Shown piece by piece: positions 1 through 12,884 of a DNA stretch of 64,000 nucleotides. This stretch comes from Impatiens glandulifera. Lineage: Eukaryota; Streptophyta; Magnoliopsida; Ericales; Balsaminaceae. A model generated the notes under the pieces. It was not told the origin of the DNA. It worked only from the letters and a program-made list of their open reading frames with translations, and did no database searches. The DNA is taken from contig NC_061867.1 of NCBI RefSeq assembly GCF_907164915.1, positions 2,924,192 to 2,988,191 on the forward strand, given 5' to 3'. Positions within the stretch are counted from its first letter, which is position 1; each line of letters begins with the position of its first letter. Position numbers and translations under genes: made by a program.

Positions 1-1150
1 TCTTATCCCTCGATAAACAAACCAAAAATCTTTTATAATTGGAAAATCAATGTTACTGGTCTCTTAACCCTTGGAAAACCAACCATAAATCTTTAATCAC
101 ACTTTCACACTTCTTTTATCCATCGACAAACCAATCCATCAATCTCAATCAACCTCTAATCTCATGACCTAACGATCCTTTGTTACCGACCTCTTATCCT
201 TCGACGGACCACATCCCAATCACAGTTTCACATCTCTTATCCCTCGACAAACCAACCACAAATCTCAATCACAGTTTTACACGTCTCTTATCCCTCAACA
301 AACCAACCACCAATCACAATTACAATTTCACATATCTCTTATCCCTCAACAAACTACATCTCAATCACACTTTCACAAATCTTTTATCCTCGATAAACCA
401 ATGTTATCAACTTCTTATCCTTCGACAAACCAACCACTAAATCTCAATCGACCTCTTATTCATCGACAAACCACATATCAATCTCAATGTTAATGACCTC
501 TTATCTCTTGACAAATCAACCATCATTCTATTTCGACCTTTTTAATCTCGTAACCTCACTTCTGCACCCAACTATCTCTCAACAATACCAACATTTTTTT
601 AACTTCACTTTTGACAAACCAACCACAAAAATATTATCATTTACAAACCAATGTTATCAGCCTCTTATCCCTTGGTAAGCCAACCAAAAATCTTAATCAC
701 ACTTTAACACCTCTTATCCTTCGACAAACCAACCACCAATCTCAATCGACCTTTAATCTCATGATTTCACGATCATTTGTTACCAACCTCCCACATACTT
801 TTACACGTCACTTATCATTCGACAAACCAACCACCAATATTTATCACACACTTTCACAAGTCTCTTTTGTTTAGAAATACCAATGTTATCGACATCTTAT
901 CCCTCTTAACAAACCAACAACTAAATCTCAATCAACCTCTTATCCATTGGCAAACCAACCACAAATCTCAATCACACTTTTACAAATCTCTTATTCTTGG
1001 CAAACAAATATTATCGACATTTAATCCATCGACAAACCAACCATTAAATCTCAATCATACTTTCACAAATCTCTAATCATTGGCAAACAAATATTATAGA
1101 CTTCTTATCCCTCTTAACAAACTAACTATCAAATCTCAATCAAATTTGAA
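1..1150. repeat. Degenerate tandem satellite/minisatellite, ~51-bp period
   Basis: Variants of a pyrimidine-rich unit beginning CTCTTATCCCTCGACAAACC recur across this stretch. Clean copies start at 234, 285 and 336, which gives a period of 51 bp; other copies are shortened to about 43 bp or have spacers containing AATGTTATCGAC. Open frames here are repeat-derived Thr/Asn/Pro-rich peptides with no domain and are not annotated. The array probably continues left of the window. Confidence 0.85.
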
Positions 1151-1751
1151 TATCGTGACCTCATACTTTGGTCAATCAAATATATGATTCATATATTTTA
1201 ACTATTAATATCTCATTTGTTACCGGCCTCTTATTCACACATATAATTTACTTAAATTTGCATTTACAAGGATTCAAACTCTTATCTTAATTGTGAAAGA
1301 TGATCACTTTAACCACCAGATTATAATGGATGATTTTTTTTATAATTTTGTGTAGTCATATTTTGTAACTACTTAAATTTCGAAATTTTAGTTTTTTTTT
1401 TGATAAAATTCAAAAATAACATTGACCAATTTTATTAAAAATCTAAAACTAATTTTTAAACATAAAAAATATTATTTATCTTTTGTGTTAAATGTAACAT
1501 GTAGATAAATAATTTAAAAAATCAATTAATTTATAACTATTTTTTTATTATAAAAAATATTATTTATTCGTCAAATATAAATTATAGATAAATAATAAAA
1601 AATAATAATTTATTTTTATTCAAATATATCACTAATTAAGTTATAAATAAACTGTTATATATTTATGTATAATATAATTTTAAAAAATGGTAAATATATA
1701 TAAAATAAATAATTATAAAATTATAAAAATAATTAATACAAATAGAATTAT

Positions 1752-1786
<35 letters not shown>

Positions 1787-1938
1787 TTTAATAAAAGGAA
1801 AAATATTCATTATGTTAATATAATTAAATTAATTTATTATTCTTAAAATTAATTAATTATTGAATTGTTAATGTTTCATTTATTAGTTAAAGGGTGAAAT
1901 GAAAGAAGAAATATATATAATTTTAAAAAATGGTTTAG

Positions 1939-1981
<43 letters not shown>

Positions 1982-4900
1982 TTTATAAAAAAATATATTA
2001 AAGAACACTTATTATTTTAATATAATTAAATTAATTTTTTCTTAATATATTAATTTTTAAATTGTTAATGTTACTTATATATTTCATTTATTAGTTAGAG
2101 GGAGAAATCATAGAAGGAATATAAAGTTTTATCTGTTTTTTATTCAAACCGATCAACGGGTCAATACCAAGATCCAAATTAACAAATATATAAATAATTA
2201 GTTAATTAAAAAGTTAAAATTATATTGTTAAAAATATTCTGTGTGAATCAAATTTTGTGTTGAATTTAAAATATAAAGTCTTATTAGTATATATTTGGTT
2301 AAAAAGCTGTATTTATTTTTATTAAGTTGCAAATTTCAAACATACATATAACATTTTTAATTTTATTTTTAACTGTTTTAAGTTTATGGGTGGGTCAACT
2401 CACAATTCGATCAAAATATCTATTTACTTTCACATATATATATATATTCAAATTAACCACAATTCTCACAATTCTCGGCCTAACAAACCGGATACTTTGA
2501 ATTAAACATCATTATAGATTCCAAAGTTATTAAGTTCTAGATCATTCCCATAATCGAACAATAAAGAAGAAAAATTGTTAAAAATATGTTTAAAAAAAAG
2601 GAATCTAACACATGAAAATGAAACAAATTTGAATGGTTTGAAAAGGAAGAATGTGACAAGTTAGGCGTGGTCGGCGGCCTGTTTGGTTCATTTTTTCCGT
2701 TGATTTGTGTCTTCATAGACTGACCCACTAAAGTACAGATCTCTTTGTCAAGAAAATTAGAAAGACCCAAGTCGTCTCTCTTGTTTTCATTCTCTCAAAA
2801 TTCAATATTAATCATTATGTATGGATACTCGATGGCCATGTTTGTATATGATTTCATATTTCAGAAACGCCTAGGACAAATTAGGAAAGATTGAGATATA
2901 TAACATTAGTATTGATGTATGTCGGCAATTTTATAGACGATGGGTATTTCACTGCGGAAATAAAATTTATAAAAAATTAAAGTATTTATGCTCAATACAA
3001 AGACCGTTAAAATCTCGAGTTAACTCTTAAAATTTTACGACTTTGTGATTTCAAATCAGATTAACGAGTCTGATTTTAAGTAAACTCTTAAATAGGTAAA
3101 CTATTACGATTTTAAATTTACAATAATAAGATTTTACGATTTTACGAGTTTATAAATAATTTCGATTTTACGATTCTATACGATTTTACGTTTTAAAAAA
3201 TAAATTTTCATTTAAAAATTAAAAATTAAAAATAAATTTATTATTTATTCAAATAAATAAATTAATATAATTAATTTTTTAAGTATAATTTTTTTTTATA
3301 GTATTTTATTTATTATTATATTTTAATTAATTTTATATTTAAATATATAAATTTTTAAATTTGACTAAGTATATAATTTTTTTTTAATTATATATATAAA
3401 TAATAATAATATATAACTATTATTTTTTAAATTAAACTTTTACGATTTTACGATTTCAGGTAACTCTAGATTTTACTAGTTTACAACTGATCAACGATTT
3501 TACATAAACTTTTGATTTTCACCGCCTTGCTCAATACGTTTGCCTCTATTCTCTGTTCGGAGGAGAAGTTTCTATATGTGATGAGATTTTTTTTTTTTAC
3601 CTTATTGACCTCTACTTCTAATTTTATCTTTCATTTTGTTTTTTTTCATTATTTATTTTTTCCTCATTAATTTGTAAAGTTGACCTATTTAATAAAAATA
3701 AAAAATCCAACATGTAATTAGGTTACACGATAAAAAAATTCATAGGGAATGAACATGTCATCTCGGAAGTAAAATAAAATTAAAAAATTATCATACAAAT
3801 TTATGCATATAATGTTATTTAAATAACTCAAATTAATCCAATATTATTTCACTTCCATCTCATTAATTATATCATTTAATTTATTAATTAAATATTAAAA
3901 TAATTTCAATTTTAAATTATTTTATTATTATATATTAACACTCTATACTTTAAAAAAATAAATAAATTATACATCTATTCAAAATTATAATCAATCATTA
4001 TTTTTTTTCTCTTTTATTGACTTTTTAAATAATCTTAATCCAAACCAAGCCTATTTATGAGATGACAATCTTTTATTGACTTTTTAAATAATCTTAATCC
4101 AAACCAAGCCTATTTATGAGATGACAATCCCATTCTTTAACCAAAAAAAGAAATCACATATATATCGTTACTCCATATAATATTGTTTGATCAAAGACTA
4201 TATATCATTACTCCATAAAATTCTAAAAAAATGGGCTGGCTTCCACTTTTGTAGGTGATTCTAAAAAAATGAACAATGAAAATAAAAAATCTTTAATGCT
4301 TTGTTAGAAATTTAGTTATTTAAATAACTTTTATGTTTAGGTTAAAAGAAAGTGAGTTATTCAAATAAAAAATAATAATATTCATGTAATAATAAATAAA
4401 TAATATAAGATATTTTAACATTTTAATTAATGATTTAACTGGTAATAAAAAATAAATTATTTAAATAACCCAATATAGACAAAAATTTGTCTAAGTTGGC
4501 ACAAAATAATTTGTTATTACCACATCTACTTTCAAGACATCATCAGCTAGGATTTAGGGGCTATAATCGGTTGGAACTCAATGAGCTTAATCATAAAGAT
4601 ACCGCGTAATGGGGAGATAATCTCCCTTGACTTCGAAGAAAATAGGTTCGTAAACTCATAGTCTAAATCCTAATCGTCTTCCTAGTTTTTCATAAAATAG
4701 TTAATATCAAAACAAAGTTTTTATGGTCCTTATTTGCACACGATTTATAGTAGCTTTTTTCATCTTAACTTTGGTCATTTCAAATGGTTAAACATGATCT
4801 CAAATAAATTCTTTGTTTTCACATTAAAATCTCGTAAAAAAAGTCATTAATAATATAAGTAAACCAATTCTTTTACCTAAACTAAATCAGATTATTTCCA

Positions 4901-5020
4901 AATAACTTACTTTAAACATGCAAAATAGTAACAATACACAAATTACTAAACTTGCAATATATAGCAACATAGAATTTATTCTTTAATTATCTATTATATA
5001 TTACTCTATTTTCTCCATCT
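1151..5020. other. AT-rich intergenic spacer
   Basis: No gene is supported here. It contains (TA)n microsatellites at about 1754-1782 and 1941-1977, and clusters of a degenerate TTTACGA-type motif at about 3000-3210 and 3430-3530. A 77-codon minus-strand frame at 2537-2770 has no recognisable domain and is left uncalled. Confidence 0.7.
4011..4128. repeat. Perfect 59-bp tandem duplication
   Basis: Positions 4011-4069 and 4070-4128 are identical head-to-tail copies starting CTTTTATTGACTTTTTAAAT. The identity implies a recent local duplication. No function is evident. Confidence 0.95.
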
Positions 5021-5022
5021 CT

Positions 5023-5469
5023 TTAAGGTGGAGTAGTGATACCTACATAAAATCATCATACAAAAATTGAATTAAATAAAAATACGAATTAAATCAATTT
5101 GAAAACATTAGATAAGTAAAAAAAGTTAATAATTTACTTACTTCCACATTTGAAGTTACGAGGAACCTTTCTTCCACAACCTTGTATGATCCGAACAAAT
5201 CGTTTAACATCAACAAGAGAAGCGATTTTCGGAGTAATGAGAGGGCATACACACGTGAAGTGTGTCACCCTTATGCGTTGGCAGCACTCCGCCGTCGGCA
5301 GTGTTCCGAACAATAACGGTTTGCACGCGTTGATTCCTAGTCGCTTCTCCTCCTTACACTGGGCCGCACTCACGCCTGCGGCGTCCCCCAATTTCACGTT
5401 CCATCCGGTTAAAACAACCACAGCCAGTAAGCCCACAACCGCCCATGACCACGACCTCAATTTTGCCAT
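5023..5469 (-). CDS. Non-specific lipid-transfer-protein-like (8-Cys) secreted protein, copy 1
   Basis: Exon 1 is 5469-5142 and exon 2 is 5042-5023; the 99-bp intron has a GTAAGT donor and a TATGTAG acceptor and splits an AGT Ser codon. The spliced product is 115 aa. An N-terminal hydrophobic segment (about residues 8-24) reads as a secretory signal. The mature part has the eight-cysteine pattern C-x10-C-x12-CC-x9-CxC-x22-C-x9-C of the plant nsLTP/hydrophobic-protein superfamily, so an apoplastic lipid-binding or defence role is inferred from family knowledge. Without splicing the frame ends three codons after the last Cys. The intron is preferred because the neighbour at 6781-7958 has the same phase, the same cysteine spacing, the same total length and a matching last exon (Ser-Ile-x-Thr-Pro). 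The exact nsLTP subtype is not resolved. Confidence 0.85.
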
Positions 5470-5522
5470 ATAGTTTCTTCTCTCTTTTACTGAGTTAGTC
5501 TCTCAATTATTGAGATCTTATG

Positions 5523-5537
5523 ATATATATTTATTGG
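5523..5537 (-). promoter_or_regulatory. TATA/CCAAT-like core promoter of LTP-like copy 1
   Basis: On the minus strand CCAATAAATATATATCA lies about 55-70 bp upstream of the ATG at 5469, with a CCAAT element abutting an AT-rich TATA-like run. The spacing fits a short plant 5' UTR. Assignment is by motif and position only. Confidence 0.45.
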
Positions 5538-5539
5538 AG

Positions 5540-6780
5540 GATATGGATCTGTTTTCTTGTTTAGATTCAAACTTATAGTATTAAAAAATTAGTTAATGTT
5601 AATTTTACGTTAATTAATCTATAATATTGGGAGTTAATGTTGACATTAAAGCTTGTTTGATATGGGTTTTCTTAACTTTTTACTAAAACCAACTTTATCA
5701 TTTTTTTTCAGTCATTCAATTTATTATTATGAATCAAAATTTATTTATTTTACTTTTATAAAATTAAAAATTTAAACCCGTAACTTATAAAATAACAAGA
5801 ATATATATTTTAATGAAAAAAAATCACATATTCATCTTTAATAATATTTCTAGTCAACGAGTTTTGGGCTCCCCACTCAACTTAAAAAAAAAAGTGAATT
5901 TTGTTTGGTTCTCTTAGTTTTAATTTATAAAATTAATAAAAATTATTTTTTATAAGATTTAAACCCATAACTAAATAAATTTTTTATTTAATTTTTAAAT
6001 GATCCCTGTAAAATATATAAATAAGAGTTGTTTAAGTATATTTTATTTTTTTTATTAAATAAATTGTATTGGGAGTGTGCTACCTTAACTCGTGAGTTTA
6101 TTGGACTTACCCTAAGTACCTATGATTAACCTTAATGATGTTTCCTGATATTTATTCTGGAAAGTTGATGAAATTATTGTAAAATATAAAAATTATGGGG
6201 TTGAGATTTATTAAAAACAATAATGAGGGAAGATAATTATTCATTTACTATAAATATAATTTATGTTGACTAAAATGGTCACTAATTCAAATATCCCACT
6301 GGTATCACTAAAACAATATTCTAGCAAAAATAATTCCTCAAGTAAATGGTATTATATTCATTGTAGTGATTTTTGTTAAAATTTAAGGATTGCCCCATAA
6401 ATTATAATAAACCAGCCGGCCGGTCCAGCCCTCGTTTATTGACCGAATTTTCTTGCTTTCACATTTAGCTAGGTTCTATTGATTCTAGAAAAGATATATA
6501 TGTTAGTAGGTAAACCCACTAAATATCCTTTTACCGTATAGTTTACGATATTACATAATTTTGTTTTAGAAAATGAAATGAAATGAAAACGACACTCAAA
6601 TTGAAATGATTTGCACTATTAAAATAAAAAGTGGTCTATCTATAATTCCGTTCTTAAAAGTGTCAAATCCAAACCGGCCCAAATTCTAATTAATTACTAC
6701 TATGACAACAAATTCTTAAATGAAACACTCTATAGCTAGTTCTCCACTCATCAATCCATGATGCACAAATTGATCAATCT
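5540..6780. other. Intergenic spacer between the two LTP-like genes
   Basis: AT-rich sequence of about 1.2 kb with no coding frame or recognisable element. Confidence 0.6.
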
Positions 6781-7958
6781 TTAAGGAGTGATGATACCTG
6801 CAAATTCAAAATATTTATTTAAATTAAACCGGCTAAAAATTCAAAAAAAACCATGATAAGCAGTTTTAATTTGTTTTTTTGGCATTGATATGTAACTTAC
6901 TACTATATTAAATATTTTTTCTTTTTCATTTTGTTTAATCGATAGTGATGTTAGTACCATATTTATTGGTTGTAACACACTACTTCAATAAAAGTAACAC
7001 TTAGCCGATGATTTGAGTTGAGTAGACACCCTGGTAGAGGCACAAGCATAAACAACTATACGGAATTGAGAACCCTATTCGGTCAATCGTTTCCTTTCCT
7101 GAGTTCGAGTGACATTTCATTCCTTAACCCAACTCATCGATCGCTAATATCTCAACATTAGTCGGTTTGGATCTCCCCTTAGTTTTTACCCAAGTTTCGT
7201 CTTAATCTTAGATAGATCACATAGTATCGAGTCCTTAAAAAGTGAAAGGTTCGAAAACAGGCTCAATCAAATTGTTTAAAACCTTTTCTTTCAGGTGAAA
7301 AATAAAACAACTTAAAGTCGAATAATTTCAACAAAATTGGAATTAACCAATCAATTTTAAAAAAAATCCCTGTATAGAGATTCTAACCCATAACCTTAAG
7401 GATATGAATTTCTGCGTTTCGCAGGCTATGAGCTCCACAAAAATTAATTTAATTATTTCTAAATGGTCCGAGTGTCAATCTCGAACTCATTAACATGTTA
7501 AGATGAGTTAATGTGCTCTACCATGTAGTTTAGATTTCGTTTGGTTAGGTTTTGTCATATCAACTTCGTTATGTTCTAAAAAATATGGATTAATTAATAA
7601 AATGGAGATAATAGTTTAAACACATACTTCCACATTTGTAGTTGTGAGGAACTCTTCGGCCACAACCTTCAATGAGCTGAACAGATCTCTCGACATCAAT
7701 AAGCGCCGCCAACTTGGGCGTAATCTCGGGGCATACACAATCAACATGGGTAACTCTTACCCGGTGACAACAATAAGGAGATGGAGGCATTCCATAAACA
7801 ACCGGTTTGCAGGCCATGATTGCCACCGTTCTCTCCTTTCGACAATCCGATGGGCTCGGGGAGGAGCTGGTGGCGCCGCCACTCATTTCCACCGTCACAA
7901 TCACCGTTATAACTGTCACTAATGCCCTAAAGTACCTCACATTCATCTGCCCAACCAT
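6781..7958 (-). CDS. Non-specific lipid-transfer-protein-like (8-Cys) secreted protein, copy 2
   Basis: Exon 1 is 7958-7628 and exon 2 is 6797-6781; the 830-bp intron has a GTATGT donor and a GCAG acceptor and again splits an AGT Ser codon. The spliced product is 115 aa, exactly the length of copy 1, and ends Ser-Ile-Ile-Thr-Pro. Residues about 8-28 form a hydrophobic signal segment. The cysteine spacing C-x10-C-x12-CC-x9-CxC-x22-C-x9-C is identical to copy 1, and both share VTHxxCVCP and an ITPK motif between the CxC and the seventh Cys. The two genes are tandem paralogues on the same strand. Their introns differ in length (830 versus 99 bp); the longer one contains unclassified sequence (about 7000-7500) that may be an insertion. 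Without splicing the frame would run into an implausible tail. Confidence 0.83.
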
Positions 7959-8004
7959 TTCTATCGATATCTCTCCGATCTTCCCCTACAAGGATAAAGG
8001 AGGC

Positions 8005-8012
8005 TTTATATA
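8005..8012 (-). promoter_or_regulatory. TATA box of LTP-like copy 2
   Basis: The minus strand reads TATATAAA followed by GC-richer sequence, about 47-54 bp upstream of the ATG at 7958. This is a good match to a plant TATA box with a short leader. Confidence 0.6.
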
Positions 8013-8059
8013 TGCAAACACTTGTACCAATGTATATTACCAAGGATTATTTTAAAATA

Positions 8060-9122
8060 TTATGCATTTGTGATTGGTTCCATTTTCATATTAATTTATA
8101 GATTAAATTTGAAAATTTGAAATTTTTTATTTCAAATTAAGCCATAGACCTATTTATAAATTAGAAATATTAATTTTAAGTTAACATACATTAAGATAGT
8201 TTAAGTGACAATAATTGTTTAAAAAAAAAATCAAAGTTAGATCGCCTTAAATTATAAAAGAAATTAGTTTACATTAATTAATTTTAAACGTTAAAATTAT
8301 ATACCTCTATTTTTTTTTCTAATTATAAAAAGATAAAAATTACAAATCCATATTTTTTTTTTGTCGGGATAGCAATTTTTTTAGGGGTAAGTCATAATTT
8401 CTAATAAACGGTAGTACTTTTTTTTTATTTTAAATGAAAAATATTTAATTATTTTTAAGTTACTTTTGTAGAGAAAACAAATTAAATATAATCTATGTTG
8501 TAATATTAATAGCCAAAGTTACAAATAAAATGAGTTTTTTTTTACTATCACATCTAGTTTTTTTCTCTCCTTATAATATTAATTATTTTCATAAACAAAA
8601 AAAAGAATTTGAAGATGGATGGCAAAAGGGGAGTTTCGTATTAGAAAAAACATAGGTTTTGAGGAATTTCTATGAAAGTTCCAATCTTTGTCTTTTTCAT
8701 TATTTAATTACTTAACTCTCAATTCTCCTGTTTGTACATGCTAGCTAGAGATCAATGTGACCTTTCATCATAATTTTTCTAATGAAAAAACAAAAAATAT
8801 ATTCCAGTTGCAACTTGCAAATAATATATAAAAAAGTTTTTATTGAGGCATATGAGTGAATCAGACTAGACATAAACAACGAATACAAGAATTTGAGTTG
8901 GGTTAACGTTGTGTTACCTTTCAAATAATTTTGAGATGACTTAAAAAGATACTAAAAAAATTACGGATAAAACAAGTGAATAAACGTAAATTATGTCTAT
9001 TTGCTATGAAATATTTGCTATGAAATAAAGTAGTAAATAATGAATTAAATTAAAAAAATTAAGAAATTATAAGGTAATGTCAAATTTTTACCGTGAACTT
9101 ATTTTTTTTCTTATTAGTCAGA
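8060..9122. other. AT-rich spacer, nothing recognised
   Basis: Poly-A/T-rich sequence without a supported gene or repeat family. Confidence 0.6.
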
Positions 9123-9420
9123 CACTAGTGGAAAATGAGGTTTTGGTAACGAATGTTAGTAACGGCGCTATAGCGTCCTTACTGAAAGTTTTTATCATTA
9201 ACGGTTTAATATACCTTTTACTGATATCCAGTAACGGCCATTTAAAACTGTTACTAATCAAGATTTTCAGTAACGGTCATAAGGAATAGCCATTAGAGAC
9301 ACTAGTATTTTTATTCTTCTTTTTCGAAATGTATATATCAGTAACCATAACGGTTTTCGAAAAACGTTACTAATATCTAAGGGTATCAGTAACGGCTATT
9401 ATTAAAACCGTTCCTATATG
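9123..9420 (+). mobile_element. Terminus of a CACTA (En/Spm-type) DNA transposon
   Basis: The stretch starts CACTAGTGGAAAATGAGG, which matches the conserved CACTA terminal inverted repeat. The next 300 bp carry many direct and inverted copies of AGTAACGGC/CCGTTACT, the short subterminal repeats typical of CACTA ends. No matching opposite terminus was found, so this looks like an isolated or truncated end. A further CACTAGT at about 9300 may mark an internal rearrangement. Confidence 0.65.
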
Positions 9421-10349
9421 CATTCATTTAAAAATTTAGCGCGAGCCTAACATAGATCCACCCCGAGACCGGGATATAATGGATCTACAAAATATTTATT
9501 AAATCTTTATGAATCTAAATCTTTTAAAGTTTATAATAAATTAATAATTTAGTCATTTTGAAGATAACCCCAAGTTGGATTCTTTTAAGACTATTTTTTA
9601 GTAAATAAAAGATGAGAGATTCAAGTTTGAATTATTTTCATTGTAATATATGACTGTGTACAATAATCTCATAGAAATGACCATTCATTATATATACCAA
9701 CAAAAAAAAAAAAAACAGAAAATAATTATATACTCCATTATCTTGAGATATTAAATTTTGATCTTTATATATCTTAAAAGTCAAAATCCACATTAAATTC
9801 TTATTTTAATTATATATATCACAAAAAGGTAAAAAAATAAAATTACTTTGAATAATCTTTAGATACATCTCATATTTTCTAATTAATTATATTATTTTTA
9901 AATGATCAATTAAAATATTTTACAATTTTTTATGACTAAATAAATAAAATTCTTAAATAACCTGAGCTATCAAGACCGTTTCTTATAAAATAATTTAACA
10001 TTTAATACCCATCACATTAAAATATTAAATGTCCTTTATTTTCATTCCAAAAAAATATATATCCTTATTTAATAAATTATATATCCCAAAATAATTGAAA
10101 TGCAATATTATCTTATAACTTTAATTTAACATTTAAATAGAAACCACATTAAATGTCCTTTATTTAAATTACTTTTATTTTTACCACATTATAGTTTTTA
10201 GTATTTTATTATTCATTTAGGCAGTGTTGGTCAAACATAATATAAAATTCAAAATTAGGTGATTTACATTTTAATTAATGGACTAAAATTTCAAATTCAA
10301 CTCTCACTTAATTAAACCCCGACAATAATATTCCGATCAAAAATTAAAA
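9421..10349. other. AT-rich spacer, nothing recognised
   Basis: No open frame, repeat or element could be supported. Confidence 0.6.
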
Positions 10350-10530
10350 TCAGCAACATTCCTTTTAGCTAGATAATTAACATCTACATAGAACAATTAT
10401 TAGAAAATGTTAATTTGATTAACATAAGAAATATTTATTGAAATTTGAGGGTACATTCTACTTGGTACATGTATTTGTCATCATACATCTCAACATCACT
10501 TATTTTGCACTCTTATTCATGTAGTTGATT
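10350..10530 (-). pseudogene. TPD1-like 3'-end relic (copy 0)
   Basis: The sequence from AATCAGCAACATTCC through TTAACATCTACATAGA to TTTTGCACTCTTATT matches relics at about 16275, 24073 and 55375, and more distantly the 3' end of the intact TPD1-like genes. The frame is broken by stops and only the C-terminal part remains. It marks an old member of the repeat array outside the main block. Confidence 0.6.
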
Positions 10531-10540
10531 GACTCACTTT

Positions 10541-11964
10541 AAAACACTCATTTGTTGTGGTGTTAAAATTTATAATATAAAAAAATGAGTATTTAACAAA
10601 TTTGTTTTCTGAAATTTGTAAACGGGCTAATTACACGGAATACAAATAAATAACTAATTCAAAGAGCGGAACTGTATCGACCAATTCTCGAATTAATTAA
10701 AATCCTGATATTTTATAAATAAAATCAAATTGACTAAAATAAATAAAATAATTAATTACAATCGACTAAACTTGAATAATATTTTTTGTTTTTGTATTTT
10801 AGGAAATAATTAAAAAATGGTGTCAACATGAAAAATATCAACATAAAAGATCAACAGAGCGACTACCGACACAAACGACATAGATGACACAAATAAGATA
10901 GAATGACGTCGAATGAGAAAACCCGTAAAGAAAAAGGAAAAAAAGGAAAGAATAAATAGCCTATTCTTTTTGCCACATTGGAAATCTAAAGTTTAATCAA
11001 TTTTTAATAAAAAAAATTCAAATGAGCCAGTCAAGGAGCATTTCAATATTTTTCATTGAGAGATGGGATATCTTGGAACTCCCTAACATTAACGGAATTT
11101 TCAATCTTGTTTTAGTCATATCCTCTCATTAACAGGTATGCTAATAAATTAGAAGTATGATTATGTACGAAATTAGACATAGCCTGTTCAGCTAGACTAT
11201 GAATTGGTTTTATTTCAAAATATATTTGATAAAAGGTTTCTTCAAATAAAGTAATGTAAAAAGTGATCATATTTAACTAGCAACTTCATATTAAATCCGT
11301 CCAATTAAATAGGTCGTGCGGGCCACAATGTCGAAGTTTTTTTCCACACATAACTAAGTACCGAATTAAAAATAATCTCTAAAAAATAAAGAGAAAATCT
11401 AAAAAACTAAAAGGCTAAAACGTCAAAAAATTATAAAACTTAAACTAAATTTCATCAAAATTAAATTAGGTGACAAATCATAAGTATAAACGAAATTGGT
11501 AGAAAAACGAAATTTGTATCTGTGTGACAGTTCAACCGTAGTCTCTTAGGACCTTCAACACCTTCTTGACATTTAGAAGAGTAGCCAATTAACATCCATA
11601 AAAGGACATGCACATTCATATTGAGTGGTTCTTATGACGTTACATCACGTGACATAAGGAGACTACCCGAAAATCACTCCCTTAAAGAAAGTTATTACTT
11701 TGTTGTCTTTCTCGGGAGCACTAGCTTGGGCTCAGACCCTGAGTTGAGACCGAGATCGATACAATTATCATCAAAATTATGACCATTTCTTGACTTGATT
11801 GATAATAATGTGTTATATTTCTTTTTGGCTGGATTGATGTGAATGAAAGACTGGTTATTTTGGTTGGAATAGCATCTCACATTCTTCTGCTGCATTGTTG
11901 TGGTGTGACAGACATTTGGAGTCTTTTGGAGTATTACATAAATTTAGTAAGTGATTCATAAATT
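10541..11964. other. AT-rich spacer, nothing recognised
   Basis: No domain-bearing frame was seen. A 66-codon minus frame at 11695-11895 has no recognisable motif. Confidence 0.55.
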
Positions 11965-12431
11965 TCAGTAGTTATTGGGAAGTTTGGATTGAAGCAACAT
12001 ATATGACAAATATGAATAGTTGGGTTACTATCCTTATTATCTTTTGGTGGACTATTTGACTATAAAAGAATCGACGTATGTTCAATGATTATATTCGACC
12101 GATGCATATCATTCATAACGCCATAATTATGATACTATCAGAAATGGAATCAATTGGGGAGATCATCGCTCTTTTTGAAGAAGTTCGTGCACGTAAATTA
12201 TTTTGTAATTATTTTGTTGGATGTGGTATACCTTTTTTGTTTTATTTCTTCCTTTTTGTATTTTATTTTTATTTTTTTATTTTCATTCTTTGTTTGGTTG
12301 TGCTTAAATGAATAAGATTTTAATATATCAACTAACCTAAGAAAAATTATTTTTAGTTGGAACAAATTTGTCCTATTTTTTTATGATTTTGACACGTAGT
12401 TGGAAAAAGAAAAGATGTTAAAAAGCGGGTT
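11965..12431. repeat. Paralogue of the region around the 44.2-48.5 kb copia (empty site)
   Basis: This segment aligns with 44145-44204 joined to 48506-48955. The copia target CTATC is uninterrupted here at 12028-12032. Shared landmarks are GTTTGGATTGA, TGGACTATTTGACTA, GTTCAATGATT and GGGGAGATCATC. The small frame at 12078-12311 is not considered a gene because its paralogue is not open. Confidence 0.75.
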
Positions 12432-12720
12432 GGTGAATTTGAGGAAATGACCTCAAAGATGCATTTATTTGAGCCGGTGATAAATTATAATTTAAATTGC
12501 TTTCATGGTCGTTTAATTTTTTTTTTGACAAAAATGCTCTTTTCGCGAAACGCTAAGGGCTTAGCGTTTCGCAAAGTGGATTAGGTTTAGTATAAATACT
12601 GCAATTTTTTCATTTCCTTCATTTCTTTTCTCTCTTTTCTCTCTCTACTCTTGTTCTCTCTTTGACGGCGGTGACGATTGCTACGACGGCGACGACGAAG
12701 GCAGGAAACACATAATACAG
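12432..12720 (+). mobile_element. Solo end of a MULE related to the 27.8-39.9 kb element
   Basis: Homology to 48.9 kb stops exactly where GGTGAATTTGAGGAAATGAC begins. This resembles GGGAAATTTGATGAAATGGC, the terminus of the complete MULE at 27778. As in that element, the terminus is followed by a hairpin (12545-12556 with 12561-12572, a perfect 12-bp stem and 4-nt loop), then TATAAAT at 12591 and a CT-rich leader. No second terminus or gene follows, so it appears truncated or solo. Confidence 0.6.
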
Positions 12721-12884
12721 ATTTAAAATAATAACGAGAAAATTTTGAAAAAAACAAATATATAAAAGTAAAATTTTACCATTTTTTAATAATTAAATAA
12801 AAAAAATGAATTATATTAAATTTTTTTAAGTAATTAAGGGTAATGTCATATTTCTACCGTAAAAAAATAATTGTTTTTTTTTTA

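Noticed and set aside
180..1076. Four overlapping plus-strand frames of 63-99 codons
   Set aside because: They are translations of the 51-bp tandem repeat and begin at non-ATG codons in part; no domain.
5150..5473. 107-codon plus frame opposite the LTP-like gene (and 7644-7922)
   Set aside because: Antisense of a cysteine-rich coding exon; no independent support.
12078..12311. 77-codon plus frame as a gene
   Set aside because: Its paralogue at 48.6-48.8 kb is not open and the C-terminus is a low-complexity Phe/Tyr run.
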